From the NCBI GenBank assembly GCA_052400625.1, contig JBQTGH010000018.1: 49,900 nucleotides of DNA; one strand, written 5' to 3'. Origin of the DNA: Thermophagus sp052400625. GTDB lineage: Bacteria > Bacteroidota > Bacteroidia > Bacteroidales > Marinilabiliaceae. The notes beneath the pieces are model-generated. The model saw only the letters and a program-made list of their open reading frames with translations, made no database searches and had not been told where the DNA came from. The translations under genes and the position numbers were made by a program. Below, one piece after another: positions 9,866 to 19,505 of this stretch. Numbering within the stretch: position 1 is the first letter of the stretch; the number at the start of each line of letters is the position of its first letter.

Positions 9866-12190
9866 ATGAAAATCAGGATTCTCCTTGTCAGCTTCATGCT
9901 TTTATTATTTCTATCCCCTTCTCATTCTCAAAATAATTTTACTTTAAGCGGATATATTAAGGACCAACAAACCGGAGAAACCCTTATCGGTGCCACCCTT
10001 TACATAGAAGAACTGAATATAGGAACTGCCACCAATTCCTATGGATATTATTCAATTACCATTCCGCAAGGACAATACACCTTTAAGTTTTCTTATATAG
10101 GTTATCAAGATCAGGAAAAAACATTGCACATATCGACGAATCAAAAACTGAACATTGAGTTAGCGCCCAAAAGCATTGAGCTAAATGCAGTTGAAATAAC
10201 GGGAAGAGCAGGAAACCATAACATTGAAAACACTCGCACCGGCATGGTGGAAATGGATGCCAAAACAATAAAAACCATGCCTGTATTATTAGGAGAATCA
10301 GATGTCATGAAATCCATACAAATGATGCCGGGCATTCAGACTCCTATTGAGGGAAGCAGTGGCTTCAGTGTAAGAGGGGGAGGCACCGATCAAAATCTAG
10401 TGCTGCTCGACGAAGCCACGGTTTACAGTCCCAGTCACCTGATGGGGTTTTTCTCGGTTTTCAATCCGGATGCCATAAAAGATGTCACGCTTTACAAGGG
10501 CGACATCCCCGCCTCGGCTGGCGGAAGACTTTCTTCTTTGCTGGACGTAAGAATGCGGGATGGCAGCAACAAGGAATTCAAAGCTGAAGGAGGAATAGGC
10601 ATCATCTCTAGTCGTATAACCTTGGAAGCTCCCATCAAGAAAGACAAAGGTTCATTCATGATATCCGGTCGTCGAACCTATGCCGATATGTTCCTGAAGC
10701 TATCGTCCGACTCAGCCATAAATAACAACACTCTTTATTTTTACGACCTCAATGCCAAAGCCAACTACGAAATCAACAGCAACAACCGAATCTTCCTTTC
10801 AGGCTATTTCGGAAAGGACGCCTACGGATATGCTGACGATTTTGGAATGAACTGGGGAAATGCAACCTTAACTCTTAGATGGAATCATCTGTTTTCCGAC
10901 CGAATCTTTTCCAACTTCACCCTACTCTATTCTAAATATAATTACCAAGTTGAAATAAATGAAGGAAATCCTAATTTTGATTGGACTTCTTATCTGGAAA
11001 ACTTAAGTGCTAAGTATGATTTCACCTGGTTTTTGTCGCCCCCTACCATAATCCGATTTGGTCTCCAGTCGACGCGTCACTTTATTCAGCCCGGACGCTT
11101 TGAAGTATCTAATCAGACCAGCGATTTTAAGGTATCTAACAATAAAGCGCTCGAACATGGTGTTTACCTACTGGTTGAACAAAAAGCAAATGATAGACTA
11201 AACATAAATGGGGGATTAAGAATCTCCGCGTTTCAAAATATTGGCAAAGCAACCGTCTATTCAATAAATAAGGACTTTGAAGTAACAGATACCACTTTTT
11301 ACAAAAACAATAAAATTTTCAACACATACATACGATTAGAGCCTAGATTTAGTGCCCGATATCTGATCAATGATAAAAACTCTTTGAAAACCTCTTACAG
11401 TCGAACCTATCAATATATCCAGCTGGCCTCCAACTCCACCGCCGGGACACCCCTGGATGTTTGGTTTCCTGCATCGGAATATGTTCAACCTCAAAAAAGC
11501 GATCAGATATCTATTGGTTGGTTCAGAAATTTTTATAATAATCGATACGAAGCATCACTGGAAACTTTCTACAAATGGATGGATCATCAGATCGACTTTG
11601 ATGCCAATGCTGACTTGATGTTGAACGATCAATTGGAAAAGGAGATCCGATTTGGAAAAGCTTATGCCTATGGGCTTGAATTTTTAATCCGAAAAAACGA
11701 AGGCAAAATGACGGGATGGCTCGGGTATACATGGTCGAAAGCCCGCAGAAAAATGCCTGACATTAATAATGGAAAGGAATATCCGGCCAACTACGACATT
11801 CCCCATAACCTGAATTTGGTTATGAACTACCGTTTATCCAACAGGATAGGTATCTCCTCTATCTGGACCTACCGATCAGGCGCTCCCATCACTTACCCTA
11901 CCATGCGCTTTAAACATGCCGACTCAAGCCTTCCTGTTTTTGGCGAAAAAAACAGTGCTCGCCTTCCTGATTATCACCGACTTGACCTGTCAATTATGAT
12001 CAAAAACAAAAGGAAACCCCATAGAAAGTGGGATGGAGAATGGCATATAGGCGCCTATAATGCTTACAACAGGGCCAATGCCTATTCCGTACAATTTGAA
12101 GAAGATCCGGACATACCCAATAAAATGAATGCCTATAAAACAGTAATGTTCCGGATTGTTCCTTCTATCACTTACAATTTTAAATTTTAA
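9866..12190 (+). CDS. TonB-dependent outer membrane receptor with carboxypeptidase-like N-terminal domain
   Basis: A 774-residue protein. A signal peptide (LLLFLSPSHSQ) is followed by a CarboxypepD_reg-like beta sandwich (about 25-110: SGYIKDQQTGETLIGATLYI), a plug domain (about 130-240, with VRGGGTDQNLVLLDEATVY) and a 22-strand barrel ending in the aromatic SITYNFKF. It probably takes up a ligand across the outer membrane with energy from TonB. It lacks the SusC-type length (about 1000 residues) and is followed 12 nt later by a DUF4249 lipoprotein instead of SusD, a recurrent Bacteroidota pairing whose ligand is generally unknown. Confidence 0.93.
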   Translation: MKIRILLVSFMLLLFLSPSHSQNNFTLSGYIKDQQTGETLIGATLYIEELNIGTATNSYGYYSITIPQGQYTFKFSYIGYQDQEKTLHISTNQKLNIELAPKSIELNAVEITGRAGNHNIENTRTGMVEMDAKTIKTMPVLLGESDVMKSIQMMPGIQTPIEGSSGFSVRGGGTDQNLVLLDEATVYSPSHLMGFFSVFNPDAIKDVTLYKGDIPASAGGRLSSLLDVRMRDGSNKEFKAEGGIGIISSRITLEAPIKKDKGSFMISGRRTYADMFLKLSSDSAINNNTLYFYDLNAKANYEINSNNRIFLSGYFGKDAYGYADDFGMNWGNATLTLRWNHLFSDRIFSNFTLLYSKYNYQVEINEGNPNFDWTSYLENLSAKYDFTWFLSPPTIIRFGLQSTRHFIQPGRFEVSNQTSDFKVSNNKALEHGVYLLVEQKANDRLNINGGLRISAFQNIGKATVYSINKDFEVTDTTFYKNNKIFNTYIRLEPRFSARYLINDKNSLKTSYSRTYQYIQLASNSTAGTPLDVWFPASEYVQPQKSDQISIGWFRNFYNNRYEASLETFYKWMDHQIDFDANADLMLNDQLEKEIRFGKAYAYGLEFLIRKNEGKMTGWLGYTWSKARRKMPDINNGKEYPANYDIPHNLNLVMNYRLSNRIGISSIWTYRSGAPITYPTMRFKHADSSLPVFGEKNSARLPDYHRLDLSIMIKNKRKPHRKWDGEWHIGAYNAYNRANAYSVQFEEDPDIPNKMNAYKTVMFRIVPSITYNFKF

Positions 12191-12202
12191 AACTGACAAG
12201 AC

Positions 12203-13042
12203 ATGTCTTTAAATAACTTTATCAAACCGGTCTTATTGGTTCCTGCAATACTTCTTATTCTATCCTGTTGTGAAAAAGTAAAGTTCGATCCCAACATTGA
12301 ATACCTCAATGAAAACCTTCCCGTGGTCTATGGCATTTTAGCCAACCATCCCGATTACCGAACGATCGAACTTACTCGTACAGCACCCTACATGGATGGA
12401 TCGGAATATCCAATAATTGAAGATGCCACTATAACGGTGAAAGACCAACAAAACACCTATCCATTCTCTTACATTGGAAACGGCATTTACCGAGCTCCGG
12501 ACACTTTTAAACCTGGTATAGACACCACCTACTTATTAACCATTCAACTGGATGATCAAACCTATGAAGCACAATCAACGATGCCTCCGCCAGTCAACAT
12601 CCATTCCTTACGAATTCAACCGGATCGATGGGAAGATAAGGATGCAAACATCTATGAAATTACGGCATGGTTAAAAGACAATGAAGTAGAAAATGAACGT
12701 TTCGTTTTTAAATATGCCATCAATCACCACCTTTACGACTCCATTAAAGTATGGTCACACTATACGGACCAGCTCACCAACAACATTTGGTTGGAGGATG
12801 TAATGATATTTGGAAATATTGAAGCCGACCCGAATGATACCATTGATATTTTTGCCTTATCAATTTCTGAATCATACTATAACTTTATTCAAGCCGCCGA
12901 AAAAAACAGAGTTGGATTTAATCCGTTCACTCCTCCTTCAGGCATCCCGGTTACCGGTAATATCAACAATGGGGCATTAGGAATTTTCCAAATCACATCT
13001 GTAGTACAAGAAAGAGTAGTGGTTCCTGAGAATACGGATTAA
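12203..13042 (+). CDS. DUF4249-type lipoprotein
   Basis: A 279-residue protein with a lipoprotein signal (hydrophobic helix, then LILSCC with the lipidated Cys at 22 or 23). The mature part is beta-rich: LPVVYGILANHPDYRTIELTRT, then YPIIEDATITVKD, then TYLLTIQLDDQTYEAQSTMP, all typical of the DUF4249 family found beside TonB receptors. It probably sits at the outer membrane and works with the upstream receptor, in the position SusD takes in SusCD pairs; that role is inferred. It ends only 3 nt from the convergent rpiB. Confidence 0.85.
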   Translation: MSLNNFIKPVLLVPAILLILSCCEKVKFDPNIEYLNENLPVVYGILANHPDYRTIELTRTAPYMDGSEYPIIEDATITVKDQQNTYPFSYIGNGIYRAPDTFKPGIDTTYLLTIQLDDQTYEAQSTMPPPVNIHSLRIQPDRWEDKDANIYEITAWLKDNEVENERFVFKYAINHHLYDSIKVWSHYTDQLTNNIWLEDVMIFGNIEADPNDTIDIFALSISESYYNFIQAAEKNRVGFNPFTPPSGIPVTGNINNGALGIFQITSVVQERVVVPENTD

Positions 13043-13045
13043 TAA

Positions 13046-13483
13046 TTAAAGATCCATTTTTTCAATTCGGCGCTGATGGCGCCCGCCCTCAAAACTGGTA
13101 GATAAAAAAACATCAATAATGTCTCTCACCTGCTCCGGCTCAAGAAAGCGTGCCGGCATGGCACAAACGTTGGCATCGTTATGGGCCCTTCCAAGACGGG
13201 CAATTTCTGAATTCCAACAATAAGCGGACCGAACCCCTTTGTGGCGGTTTAAGGTGATATTAATTCCATTTCCACTGCCACAGAATGCAACTCCACGTTT
13301 GATTTCACCCTGGGAAATAGCATTCCCTAAAGGATGCGCATAATCGGCATAGTCAGAACTCTCAGAAGAATGGGTACCAAAGTCTTTTACTTCAAATCCC
13401 TTTTCTTCAAGATATTGTTTGGCCATTATCTTCATCTCATACCCGGCATGATCTGAAGCTAAACCTATAACCTTATTATTCAT
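13046..13483 (-). CDS. rpiB: Ribose 5-phosphate isomerase B
   Basis: A 145-residue LacAB/RpiB-family enzyme that interconverts ribose 5-phosphate and ribulose 5-phosphate. The N-terminal ASDHAGYEMK motif (D11, H12) and the GVAFCGSGNGINI loop with Cys68 match the substrate-binding Asp-His and catalytic Cys of RpiB. GRAHNDANV carries the later conserved His. It is the last gene of the arabinose cluster, 130 nt after araB, where it would help the pentose phosphate pathway process xylulose 5-phosphate derived from arabinose. The gap and the hairpin in it mean it may be expressed partly on its own. Confidence 0.93.
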   Translation of the reverse strand: MNNKVIGLASDHAGYEMKIMAKQYLEEKGFEVKDFGTHSSESSDYADYAHPLGNAISQGEIKRGVAFCGSGNGINITLNRHKGVRSAYCWNSEIARLGRAHNDANVCAMPARFLEPEQVRDIIDVFLSTSFEGGRHQRRIEKMDL

Positions 13484-13523
13484 TGTTATCTAAAATCCGT
13501 TTTTTAATTTATGGTTAAAAGGC

Positions 13524-13574
13524 GGAAAGCCGGAACGCAGAATTTAGAAATCACTTCTACCTTCTGGCTTTTCC
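13524..13574 (-). terminator. Imperfect hairpin between araB and rpiB, possible weak terminator or attenuator
   Basis: On the minus strand GGAAAAGCCAGAA (13574-13562) can pair with TTCCGGCTTTCC (13535-13524) through about 12 pairs with one bulge, and CGCCTTTTAA follows. It could reduce read-through from araB into rpiB. The loop is long (26 nt), so support is weak. Confidence 0.3.
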
Positions 13575-13613
13575 TACCTTTTTGATCTCCTTCCATGAGA
13601 GTAGGCTCATTCA

Positions 13614-15287
13614 CTAAAGTTCTTTCTCAGTAAAGTGCCCTAATTTCAGATATTTTTTATAAATAACATCATACTTTTCAGCATTCTCGGGATTTGGGAA
13701 ATACTCTTTTTCAAATCCCCGTCCCATATGTTTTTGAGCCTCTTCAACATTGGAATAAATCCCAGCCACAACGGCAGCAAACATTCCCGCTCCTACGGCA
13801 CAGGTTTGCTCTGTAGCCGCCACTTTTATCGGCATATTCAGGACATCAGCTAAGGTTTGCATAACAAAAGGCGACTTGCGGGCTACGCCCCCCAAACCAA
13901 TAACACCTTTTAATTCTACTCCTTCTTCCCGAAATCGTTCAACAATTGCCTTAGAACCGAAAGCTGTGGCCTCCACCAATGCTCTGAATATCCTTGGGGC
14001 AGAAGAACCAAGTGTCAACCCCACAATTGATCCCGTAACTTCCTGATTGGCATCTGGCGTTCTTCGTCCGTTCATCCAATCGGTAGCCAAGATCGTAGAT
14101 TCCTCAACGGGTATTTTCATTGCCTCTTCACTCAACCGGGGAATTATTTGATCGATGGCTTCACGAATCACCTTTTGTTTGGTCTCTTCATTGAGAAGTT
14201 GACTTTCAGAGAGAATACTGTTTAACGGCCAAGCCAATACATTTTTAAACCAGGCATAAATATCACCAAACCCGGATTGCCCTGCTTCTAGTCCAATATA
14301 GCCCGGGACCACGGAACCATCAACCTGACCACAAATACCGGCAATCAATTTTTCTCCTATCTGATCATAATCAGCGATCATAATATCACAAGTAGACGTC
14401 CCAATAGCTCTTGCCAAGACGTTAGGAGTAGCGCCTCCTCCAACAGCTCCCATATGGCAATCAAAGGCACTGACACCAACCACCACCTCTGTCGTAAGCC
14501 CTAATCGTTCAGCCCATTCAGGGGTTAGTGTTCCAACCTTTTTGTCACTTGGCCAGGTATCTCTATACAATCGATCCCGAAACCCTTTCAACAATGGATC
14601 AAGGCTGGTTAAAAATTCTTCAGGAGGAAGTCCGCCCCAACTCTCATGCCACATGGCTTTATGACCGGCAGCACATCGACTTCTAACCACTTTATCAGGT
14701 CGTTCGGTTCCGGTAATCAGAGCCGGCATCCAATCGGCATGTTCAATCCATGAAAAAGCAACTTCGCGAACAGCCTTATCTTCCCGTAATACATGGAGCA
14801 CTTTAGCCCAGACCCACTCAGAGGAATAAATCCCACCTTCATACTTGGTATAATCTTCCTTCCACTTCTTTGCCAGCTCATTAATCTCAGCCGCTTCTTT
14901 TACGGCTGTATGGTCTTTCCACAAAATAAACATGGCATTTGGATTATCTGCAAACTCAGGACGCATCGCCAGTGGAACACCTGAATCATCCACCAATGCG
15001 GGCGTACTTCCTGTCGTATCGAAAGATAATCCTACAACATTTTGGGCAACCTCTCTTCCAGCCTCTTTCAAGGCATTTTTGACGGTGTTTTCAAGCACTT
15101 CAATATAATCGAGAGGATGCTGCCGATACTGATTGCTCGCAGGATTACAGTATTTACCTTCCATCCAACGGGGATAATACTGAACCGATTGGGAGACTTC
15201 TTCTCCGGTTTGCGTATCCACAATTACAGCCCGTGCAGAATCTGAGCCATAATCCAACCCTATAACATATTTCTTTGAACTCATCAT
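13614..15287 (-). CDS. araB: Ribulokinase
   Basis: A FGGY-family kinase of 557 residues that phosphorylates L-ribulose to L-ribulose 5-phosphate using ATP. It starts with VIGLDYGSDSARAVIVD, the phosphate-1 motif of the actin-like ATPase fold, and carries FDTTGSTPALVD, EHADWMPALITG, GVSAFDCHMGAVGGG and IGLGGVARKSPFVMQ in the order expected for AraB. The length is normal for the family. I chose the ATG at 15287 (a second ATG follows immediately) over the TTG two codons upstream. It lies 138 nt after araD in the ara operon. Confidence 0.95.
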   Translation of the reverse strand: MMSSKKYVIGLDYGSDSARAVIVDTQTGEEVSQSVQYYPRWMEGKYCNPASNQYRQHPLDYIEVLENTVKNALKEAGREVAQNVVGLSFDTTGSTPALVDDSGVPLAMRPEFADNPNAMFILWKDHTAVKEAAEINELAKKWKEDYTKYEGGIYSSEWVWAKVLHVLREDKAVREVAFSWIEHADWMPALITGTERPDKVVRSRCAAGHKAMWHESWGGLPPEEFLTSLDPLLKGFRDRLYRDTWPSDKKVGTLTPEWAERLGLTTEVVVGVSAFDCHMGAVGGGATPNVLARAIGTSTCDIMIADYDQIGEKLIAGICGQVDGSVVPGYIGLEAGQSGFGDIYAWFKNVLAWPLNSILSESQLLNEETKQKVIREAIDQIIPRLSEEAMKIPVEESTILATDWMNGRRTPDANQEVTGSIVGLTLGSSAPRIFRALVEATAFGSKAIVERFREEGVELKGVIGLGGVARKSPFVMQTLADVLNMPIKVAATEQTCAVGAGMFAAVVAGIYSNVEEAQKHMGRGFEKEYFPNPENAEKYDVIYKKYLKLGHFTEKEL

Positions 15288-15425
15288 TCTCAATATTTAA
15301 TCATTTTTTCACAATGCTTCATTCATCAGCATAAAATTTGTTTAATTCATTGGCCTGATGATACCCGCATAATACTTATTGTCAATGTTCTTGTCATGAA
15401 CAACAAACAGGTCAGGTTCAACCCA

Positions 15426-16115
15426 CTATGACTGTCCATAATAAGCATTAGCACCATGCTTTCTGTCGAAATGTTTTTTGGTCAATAAAGGGTTCATGGT
15501 AGACTTTGGATTTACCGACAAACTAACAAAAGCCATTTTAGCTACTTGTTCCAAAACCACACTATTGTGAACCGCCTCATGAGCATCTTTCCCCCAGGAA
15601 AAAGGGCCATGATTTTTAACAATAACTCCTGGAATATGATTAGGATTTATCCCATTAAAGGTTTCCACAATCACCGTTCCAGTGTCTTTTTCGTATTGCC
15701 CTTCTATTTCTTCCTGGCTCATATCCCTTGTACAAGGGATATCATCGGCAAAATAATCGGCATGCGTAGTTCCTAATATTGGAATATCTCTACCAGCCTG
15801 AGCCCATGCCGTAGCATAGGTAGAGTGGGTATGAACCACTCCACCTATTTGAGAAAAATGTTTGTACAATTCAATATGAGTAGGGGTATCAGACGAAGGC
15901 TTAAGTGTTCCTTCAACCACATTGCCATCAAGGTCCACAACAACCATGTCTTCAGCCTTCATTTCGTCATAAGCCACTCCGCTGGGCTTGATTACAACGA
16001 GTCCTGTGGAACGGTCAATGGCACTAACATTTCCCCAGGTAAAAATAACCAAGTTGTGACGAACCAAATCCAAATTAGCCTGATATACTTCTTCTTTCAA
16101 CAATTTTAAGTCCAT
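15426..16115 (-). CDS. araD: L-ribulose-5-phosphate 4-epimerase
   Basis: A 229-residue class II aldolase-fold enzyme converting L-ribulose 5-phosphate to D-xylulose 5-phosphate. WGNVSAIDR (28-35) is the phosphate-binding region, SSDTPTH carries D76, VHTHS carries the zinc ligands H95 and H97, and NHGPFSWG carries the third zinc His near 169. The numbering is nearly that of the E. coli enzyme. The C-terminus ANAYYGQ is also typical. It starts 14 nt after the symporter gene, so the two are co-transcribed. Confidence 0.96.
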   Translation of the reverse strand: MDLKLLKEEVYQANLDLVRHNLVIFTWGNVSAIDRSTGLVVIKPSGVAYDEMKAEDMVVVDLDGNVVEGTLKPSSDTPTHIELYKHFSQIGGVVHTHSTYATAWAQAGRDIPILGTTHADYFADDIPCTRDMSQEEIEGQYEKDTGTVIVETFNGINPNHIPGVIVKNHGPFSWGKDAHEAVHNSVVLEQVAKMAFVSLSVNPKSTMNPLLTKKHFDRKHGANAYYGQS

Positions 16116-16129
16116 TCCTCTAACTTTTT

Positions 16130-17935
16130 TTACCAGAAAACACCATACAATAAAGCAAGAATAACTATAATTCCCACTGCTCCAATATTAAAGGCTTTAC
16201 CCGTTTTAAAGCTTTCCGTACCCGTTTCAATAGCCATTTTGTCCGCTGCAATAATCTTTTCGTTAGAAATGAGAATGATTCCAACAAATAAGAATGCCGC
16301 AGCCAACATAAAGATACTCTCAACACCCAAGTTGTTCAGGTATTCGATATTAATACCCACAAATCCGATGATGGCAGAGATAACACCAAGGGCAATCATA
16401 ATATATCCGCCACGGATAAAACCCGGACGAACCACATGTGATGTATCAGTGGTCCAAACTTTTTTGTCCCAAAAGGTAATAATGGTTGCCACAAAAACAA
16501 GAACCACAAAAACATATCCCATACGCATCATCCATGGCATATCCGGAAATCCAAATTTAAACCCGAACCCTAAAGGCAAGGTGAGAATTGCCGTCCAAAG
16601 AGCGGCACGATTGGTCGCCTGCCGCCAGAACAAGCCCATAAAAAACACAACTACAACACCCGGATAAATAAAACCGGTGTATTCCTGAATATATTGAAAG
16701 GCCTGCCCTAGATTGTTCAGCATTGGTGCAATGAATACAGCTATGAATAAAGCCGCAAAAGCAACGATCCTTCCTACAAGCACCTGTTGTTTATCGGTAG
16801 CATTCGGATTAAAATAAGGTTTATAGATATCAACCGTAAAAATCGTTGAAGTGGAATTAATCATGGACGCTAATGATGAAACAATTGCTGCGGCAAGAGC
16901 TGCAAAAGCAACACCTCTCACCCCCACTGGCATATGTTCTGCCAACAGAAATGGATAAGCCTCGTCAGGTTTCCCGACCAACTGAGTAGCTGTATTCATA
17001 TCGAGATAATAAGCGGCAATCCCGGGAATGACGACAATCAAAGGAATTAAAATTTTCAGGTAAGCACCAAAGAGCAAGCCCCGTTTAGCTTCCGGAATTG
17101 ATTTCGCGGCTAACCCTTTCTGAATAATATACTGATTAAAACCCCAATATCCGAAATTGGTCAGCCATATTCCCCCTAAAATAATGCCTAAACCGGGAAG
17201 ATCTTTAAATACTTCTGGAAGCTTATCCTGAGTAGCTATCATGTGAAAATGATCACGAGCACCTTCAAATAAGTTCCTAAAACCGGCTATGGGTCCTCCT
17301 TCCAATCCTCCAACAGCATCCAAAGCCACATAAGTGGTCACGAGTCCTCCAAAAATTAAAAAGATTACTTGAACAACATCTGTCCAAGCTACCGCTTTCA
17401 ACCCGCCATATATTGAATAAATACCTGAAAACAAAGCTAACCCAACAATGCCATACATTAACGGAATGCCTAAAATGGTCTGCATAGCCAAAGCGCCCAT
17501 ATAAGTTATGGAAGTAAGATTAACAAAGATATACACCAACAACCAAAAAATTGCAAAAGCTGTACTAACACCCCGGGAATACCTCTGCGCCAAAAATTGG
17601 GGCATGGTATAAATTTTCTTTTCAATGAAAATGGGGATAAAATATTTAGCGATCACAATCAGGGATGCTGCTGCAATCCACTCGTAACAGGCGATGCCGA
17701 TTCCTAGGGCATACCCTGAACCCGACATCCCGATAAATTGCTCTGCTGAAATATTGGCAGCAATCAAAGAAGCACCTATAGCCCACCATGTCAGCGACTT
17801 ATTTGCTAAAAAATAATCCTGGGCGGTTTTTTGAACTCCTTTTTTCCCTTTAGAAATGAGTAACCCCATTCCCAAAATAACAAATGCATATACTGCAAAT
17901 ATTATCCAGTCAAGCGTTGCAAAAGCTGATTCCAT
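16130..17935 (-). CDS. Sodium/solute symporter (SSS family), probable L-arabinose importer
   Basis: A 601-residue SGLT-type protein with about 14 hydrophobic helices. Signature stretches include ANISAEQFIGMSGSGYALGIG in helix 2, VYIFVNLTSITYMGALAM, GGLKAVAWTDVVQVIFLIFGG and ALAAAIVSSLASMINSTSTIFT, the SSF hallmark segments. It lies between araA and araD with gaps of 29 and 14 nt, so it most likely imports the substrate of this operon (L-arabinose) by sodium coupling. The substrate is assigned by context only; homologues carry glucose, galactose, myo-inositol or other sugars. Confidence 0.9.
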   Translation of the reverse strand: MESAFATLDWIIFAVYAFVILGMGLLISKGKKGVQKTAQDYFLANKSLTWWAIGASLIAANISAEQFIGMSGSGYALGIGIACYEWIAAASLIVIAKYFIPIFIEKKIYTMPQFLAQRYSRGVSTAFAIFWLLVYIFVNLTSITYMGALAMQTILGIPLMYGIVGLALFSGIYSIYGGLKAVAWTDVVQVIFLIFGGLVTTYVALDAVGGLEGGPIAGFRNLFEGARDHFHMIATQDKLPEVFKDLPGLGIILGGIWLTNFGYWGFNQYIIQKGLAAKSIPEAKRGLLFGAYLKILIPLIVVIPGIAAYYLDMNTATQLVGKPDEAYPFLLAEHMPVGVRGVAFAALAAAIVSSLASMINSTSTIFTVDIYKPYFNPNATDKQQVLVGRIVAFAALFIAVFIAPMLNNLGQAFQYIQEYTGFIYPGVVVVFFMGLFWRQATNRAALWTAILTLPLGFGFKFGFPDMPWMMRMGYVFVVLVFVATIITFWDKKVWTTDTSHVVRPGFIRGGYIMIALGVISAIIGFVGINIEYLNNLGVESIFMLAAAFLFVGIILISNEKIIAADKMAIETGTESFKTGKAFNIGAVGIIVILALLYGVFW

Positions 17936-17964
17936 AATTTGTCCGTTTTTGAATGAATATTATA

Positions 17965-19473
17965 TTAAATTCCCTGACTCAAATGGTAATACAGGTCATT
18001 CCATCTTATTTCTTTTTTGAAATCACTAATGGTGGTACCTTCATCAATTCGAAGGAATTCAATATTGGCCATTTCAGCAAAATCTTCCATAAATTCTGCA
18101 TTCAAGGCTTTACTGAAAACAGTATGATGAGCTCCGCCAGCTAATATCCAGGCTGTAGCTCCCGTTTTTAAATCCGGTTTTGGCACCCACAAGGCACTGG
18201 CAACAGGAAGATTTGGCATTTCATGCTCTTGTTTAACAACCTCAACGGCATTCACCACCAGTCTGAATCGATTCCCCATATCCATTAATGAAGCATTGAT
18301 GGCAGGTCCCGGGGCTACTGAAAACCGAGAACGAACAGGATCTTCTTTTCCTCCTATGCCCAGTGGATGGAGCTCTACACGTGGCGTATCCTCTGCAATT
18401 GATTCGCAAACCTCCAACATATGAGCTCCCAATACTTTTTGTCCTGTAGGGTCAAGGTGATAGGTATAGTCTTCCATAAATGAAGTTCCACCCTCCAGAC
18501 CAGTTGCCATTACTTTCATCACATGAGTCAAGGCGGCAGTTTTCCAGTCGCCTTCCGCGCCAAAACCATATCCATCAGCCATCAATCGTTGCACGGCAAA
18601 ACCAGGTAGTTGCTTCAATCCGTGCAAATCTTCAAAGGTCGTTGTAAACGCAGAAAATCCGCCCTCTTCAAGAAATTTTCTAAGCCCCAATTCAATGCGA
18701 CACGACTCTCTCAGCGATTCATGTTTTGAGGCACCTTTTTTTAGTTCATCAGATACAACATATTTCTTTTCAATATCTGCACACAACGCGTCAATTTCGT
18801 GGTCTTGAATGGTCGCAATAACATCTGCCAAATCGCAGATCCCAAAACCTTTAACATCCATTCCAAATCGGATTTGGGCTTCTACTTTATCCCCTTCAGT
18901 AACGGCTACATTGCGCATATTATCACCAAATCGTGCCACTTTCATATTTTTAATGGTATGAACCCCAACTGCTGCACGGGTCCAAACACCAATTTGACGA
19001 TGTACCTCAGTATCTTGCCAATGGCCAACCACCACTTTCCGATTAATACGCATGCGACTCACCATAAAACCAAATTCACGGCCACCATGAGCTGATTGAT
19101 TAAGATTCATAAAATCCATATCGATTTCGGACCATGGAATATCCCTGTTGAACTGGGTATGCAAATGCATCATCGGTTTTTGCAATGTTTTCAACCCAGA
19201 AATCCACATTTTGGCTGGAGAAAAAGTATGCATCCAAGTCATCAAACCAATACAATTGTCATTTCCATTGGCTTCCATACATACATTATAAATAGCCTCG
19301 GGAGTGGTTACCACCGGTTTAAAAACTACTTTAACAGGAATATCTGCAGATTGACCAAGTGCTTCTGCAATCGTTTTCGAATGAGCATCTACTTGTTTTA
19401 ATGTTTCATCTCCATATAAATGCTGGCTTCCCGTAACAAACCAGACTTCGAAGTTTTTTAAATCTTTCATCAT
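17965..19473 (-). CDS. araA: L-arabinose isomerase
   Basis: A 502-residue enzyme converting L-arabinose to L-ribulose, with Mn2+ as the usual cofactor. Family stretches seen: VWFVTGSQHLYGDETL at the N-terminus, TWMHTFSPAKMWI, HTQFNRDIPWSEIDMDFMNL, AFTTTFEDLHGLKQLPG, GGTSFMEDYTYH with the metal-binding Glu, HMLEVCESIA and AGGAHHTVFS with the C-terminal His. The length matches E. coli AraA (about 500). It is the first enzyme gene after the regulator (32 nt gap), so it is well placed for repression by that regulator. Confidence 0.97.
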   Translation of the reverse strand: MMKDLKNFEVWFVTGSQHLYGDETLKQVDAHSKTIAEALGQSADIPVKVVFKPVVTTPEAIYNVCMEANGNDNCIGLMTWMHTFSPAKMWISGLKTLQKPMMHLHTQFNRDIPWSEIDMDFMNLNQSAHGGREFGFMVSRMRINRKVVVGHWQDTEVHRQIGVWTRAAVGVHTIKNMKVARFGDNMRNVAVTEGDKVEAQIRFGMDVKGFGICDLADVIATIQDHEIDALCADIEKKYVVSDELKKGASKHESLRESCRIELGLRKFLEEGGFSAFTTTFEDLHGLKQLPGFAVQRLMADGYGFGAEGDWKTAALTHVMKVMATGLEGGTSFMEDYTYHLDPTGQKVLGAHMLEVCESIAEDTPRVELHPLGIGGKEDPVRSRFSVAPGPAINASLMDMGNRFRLVVNAVEVVKQEHEMPNLPVASALWVPKPDLKTGATAWILAGGAHHTVFSKALNAEFMEDFAEMANIEFLRIDEGTTISDFKKEIRWNDLYYHLSQGI

Positions 19474-19505
19474 CTTTTTTTTATAAAGTCCGTACTAATT
19501 TCAAG

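Noticed and set aside
16239..16667. 142-residue plus-strand ORF inside the symporter gene
   Set aside because: Antisense shadow; the minus-strand SSS transporter is complete and continuous here.
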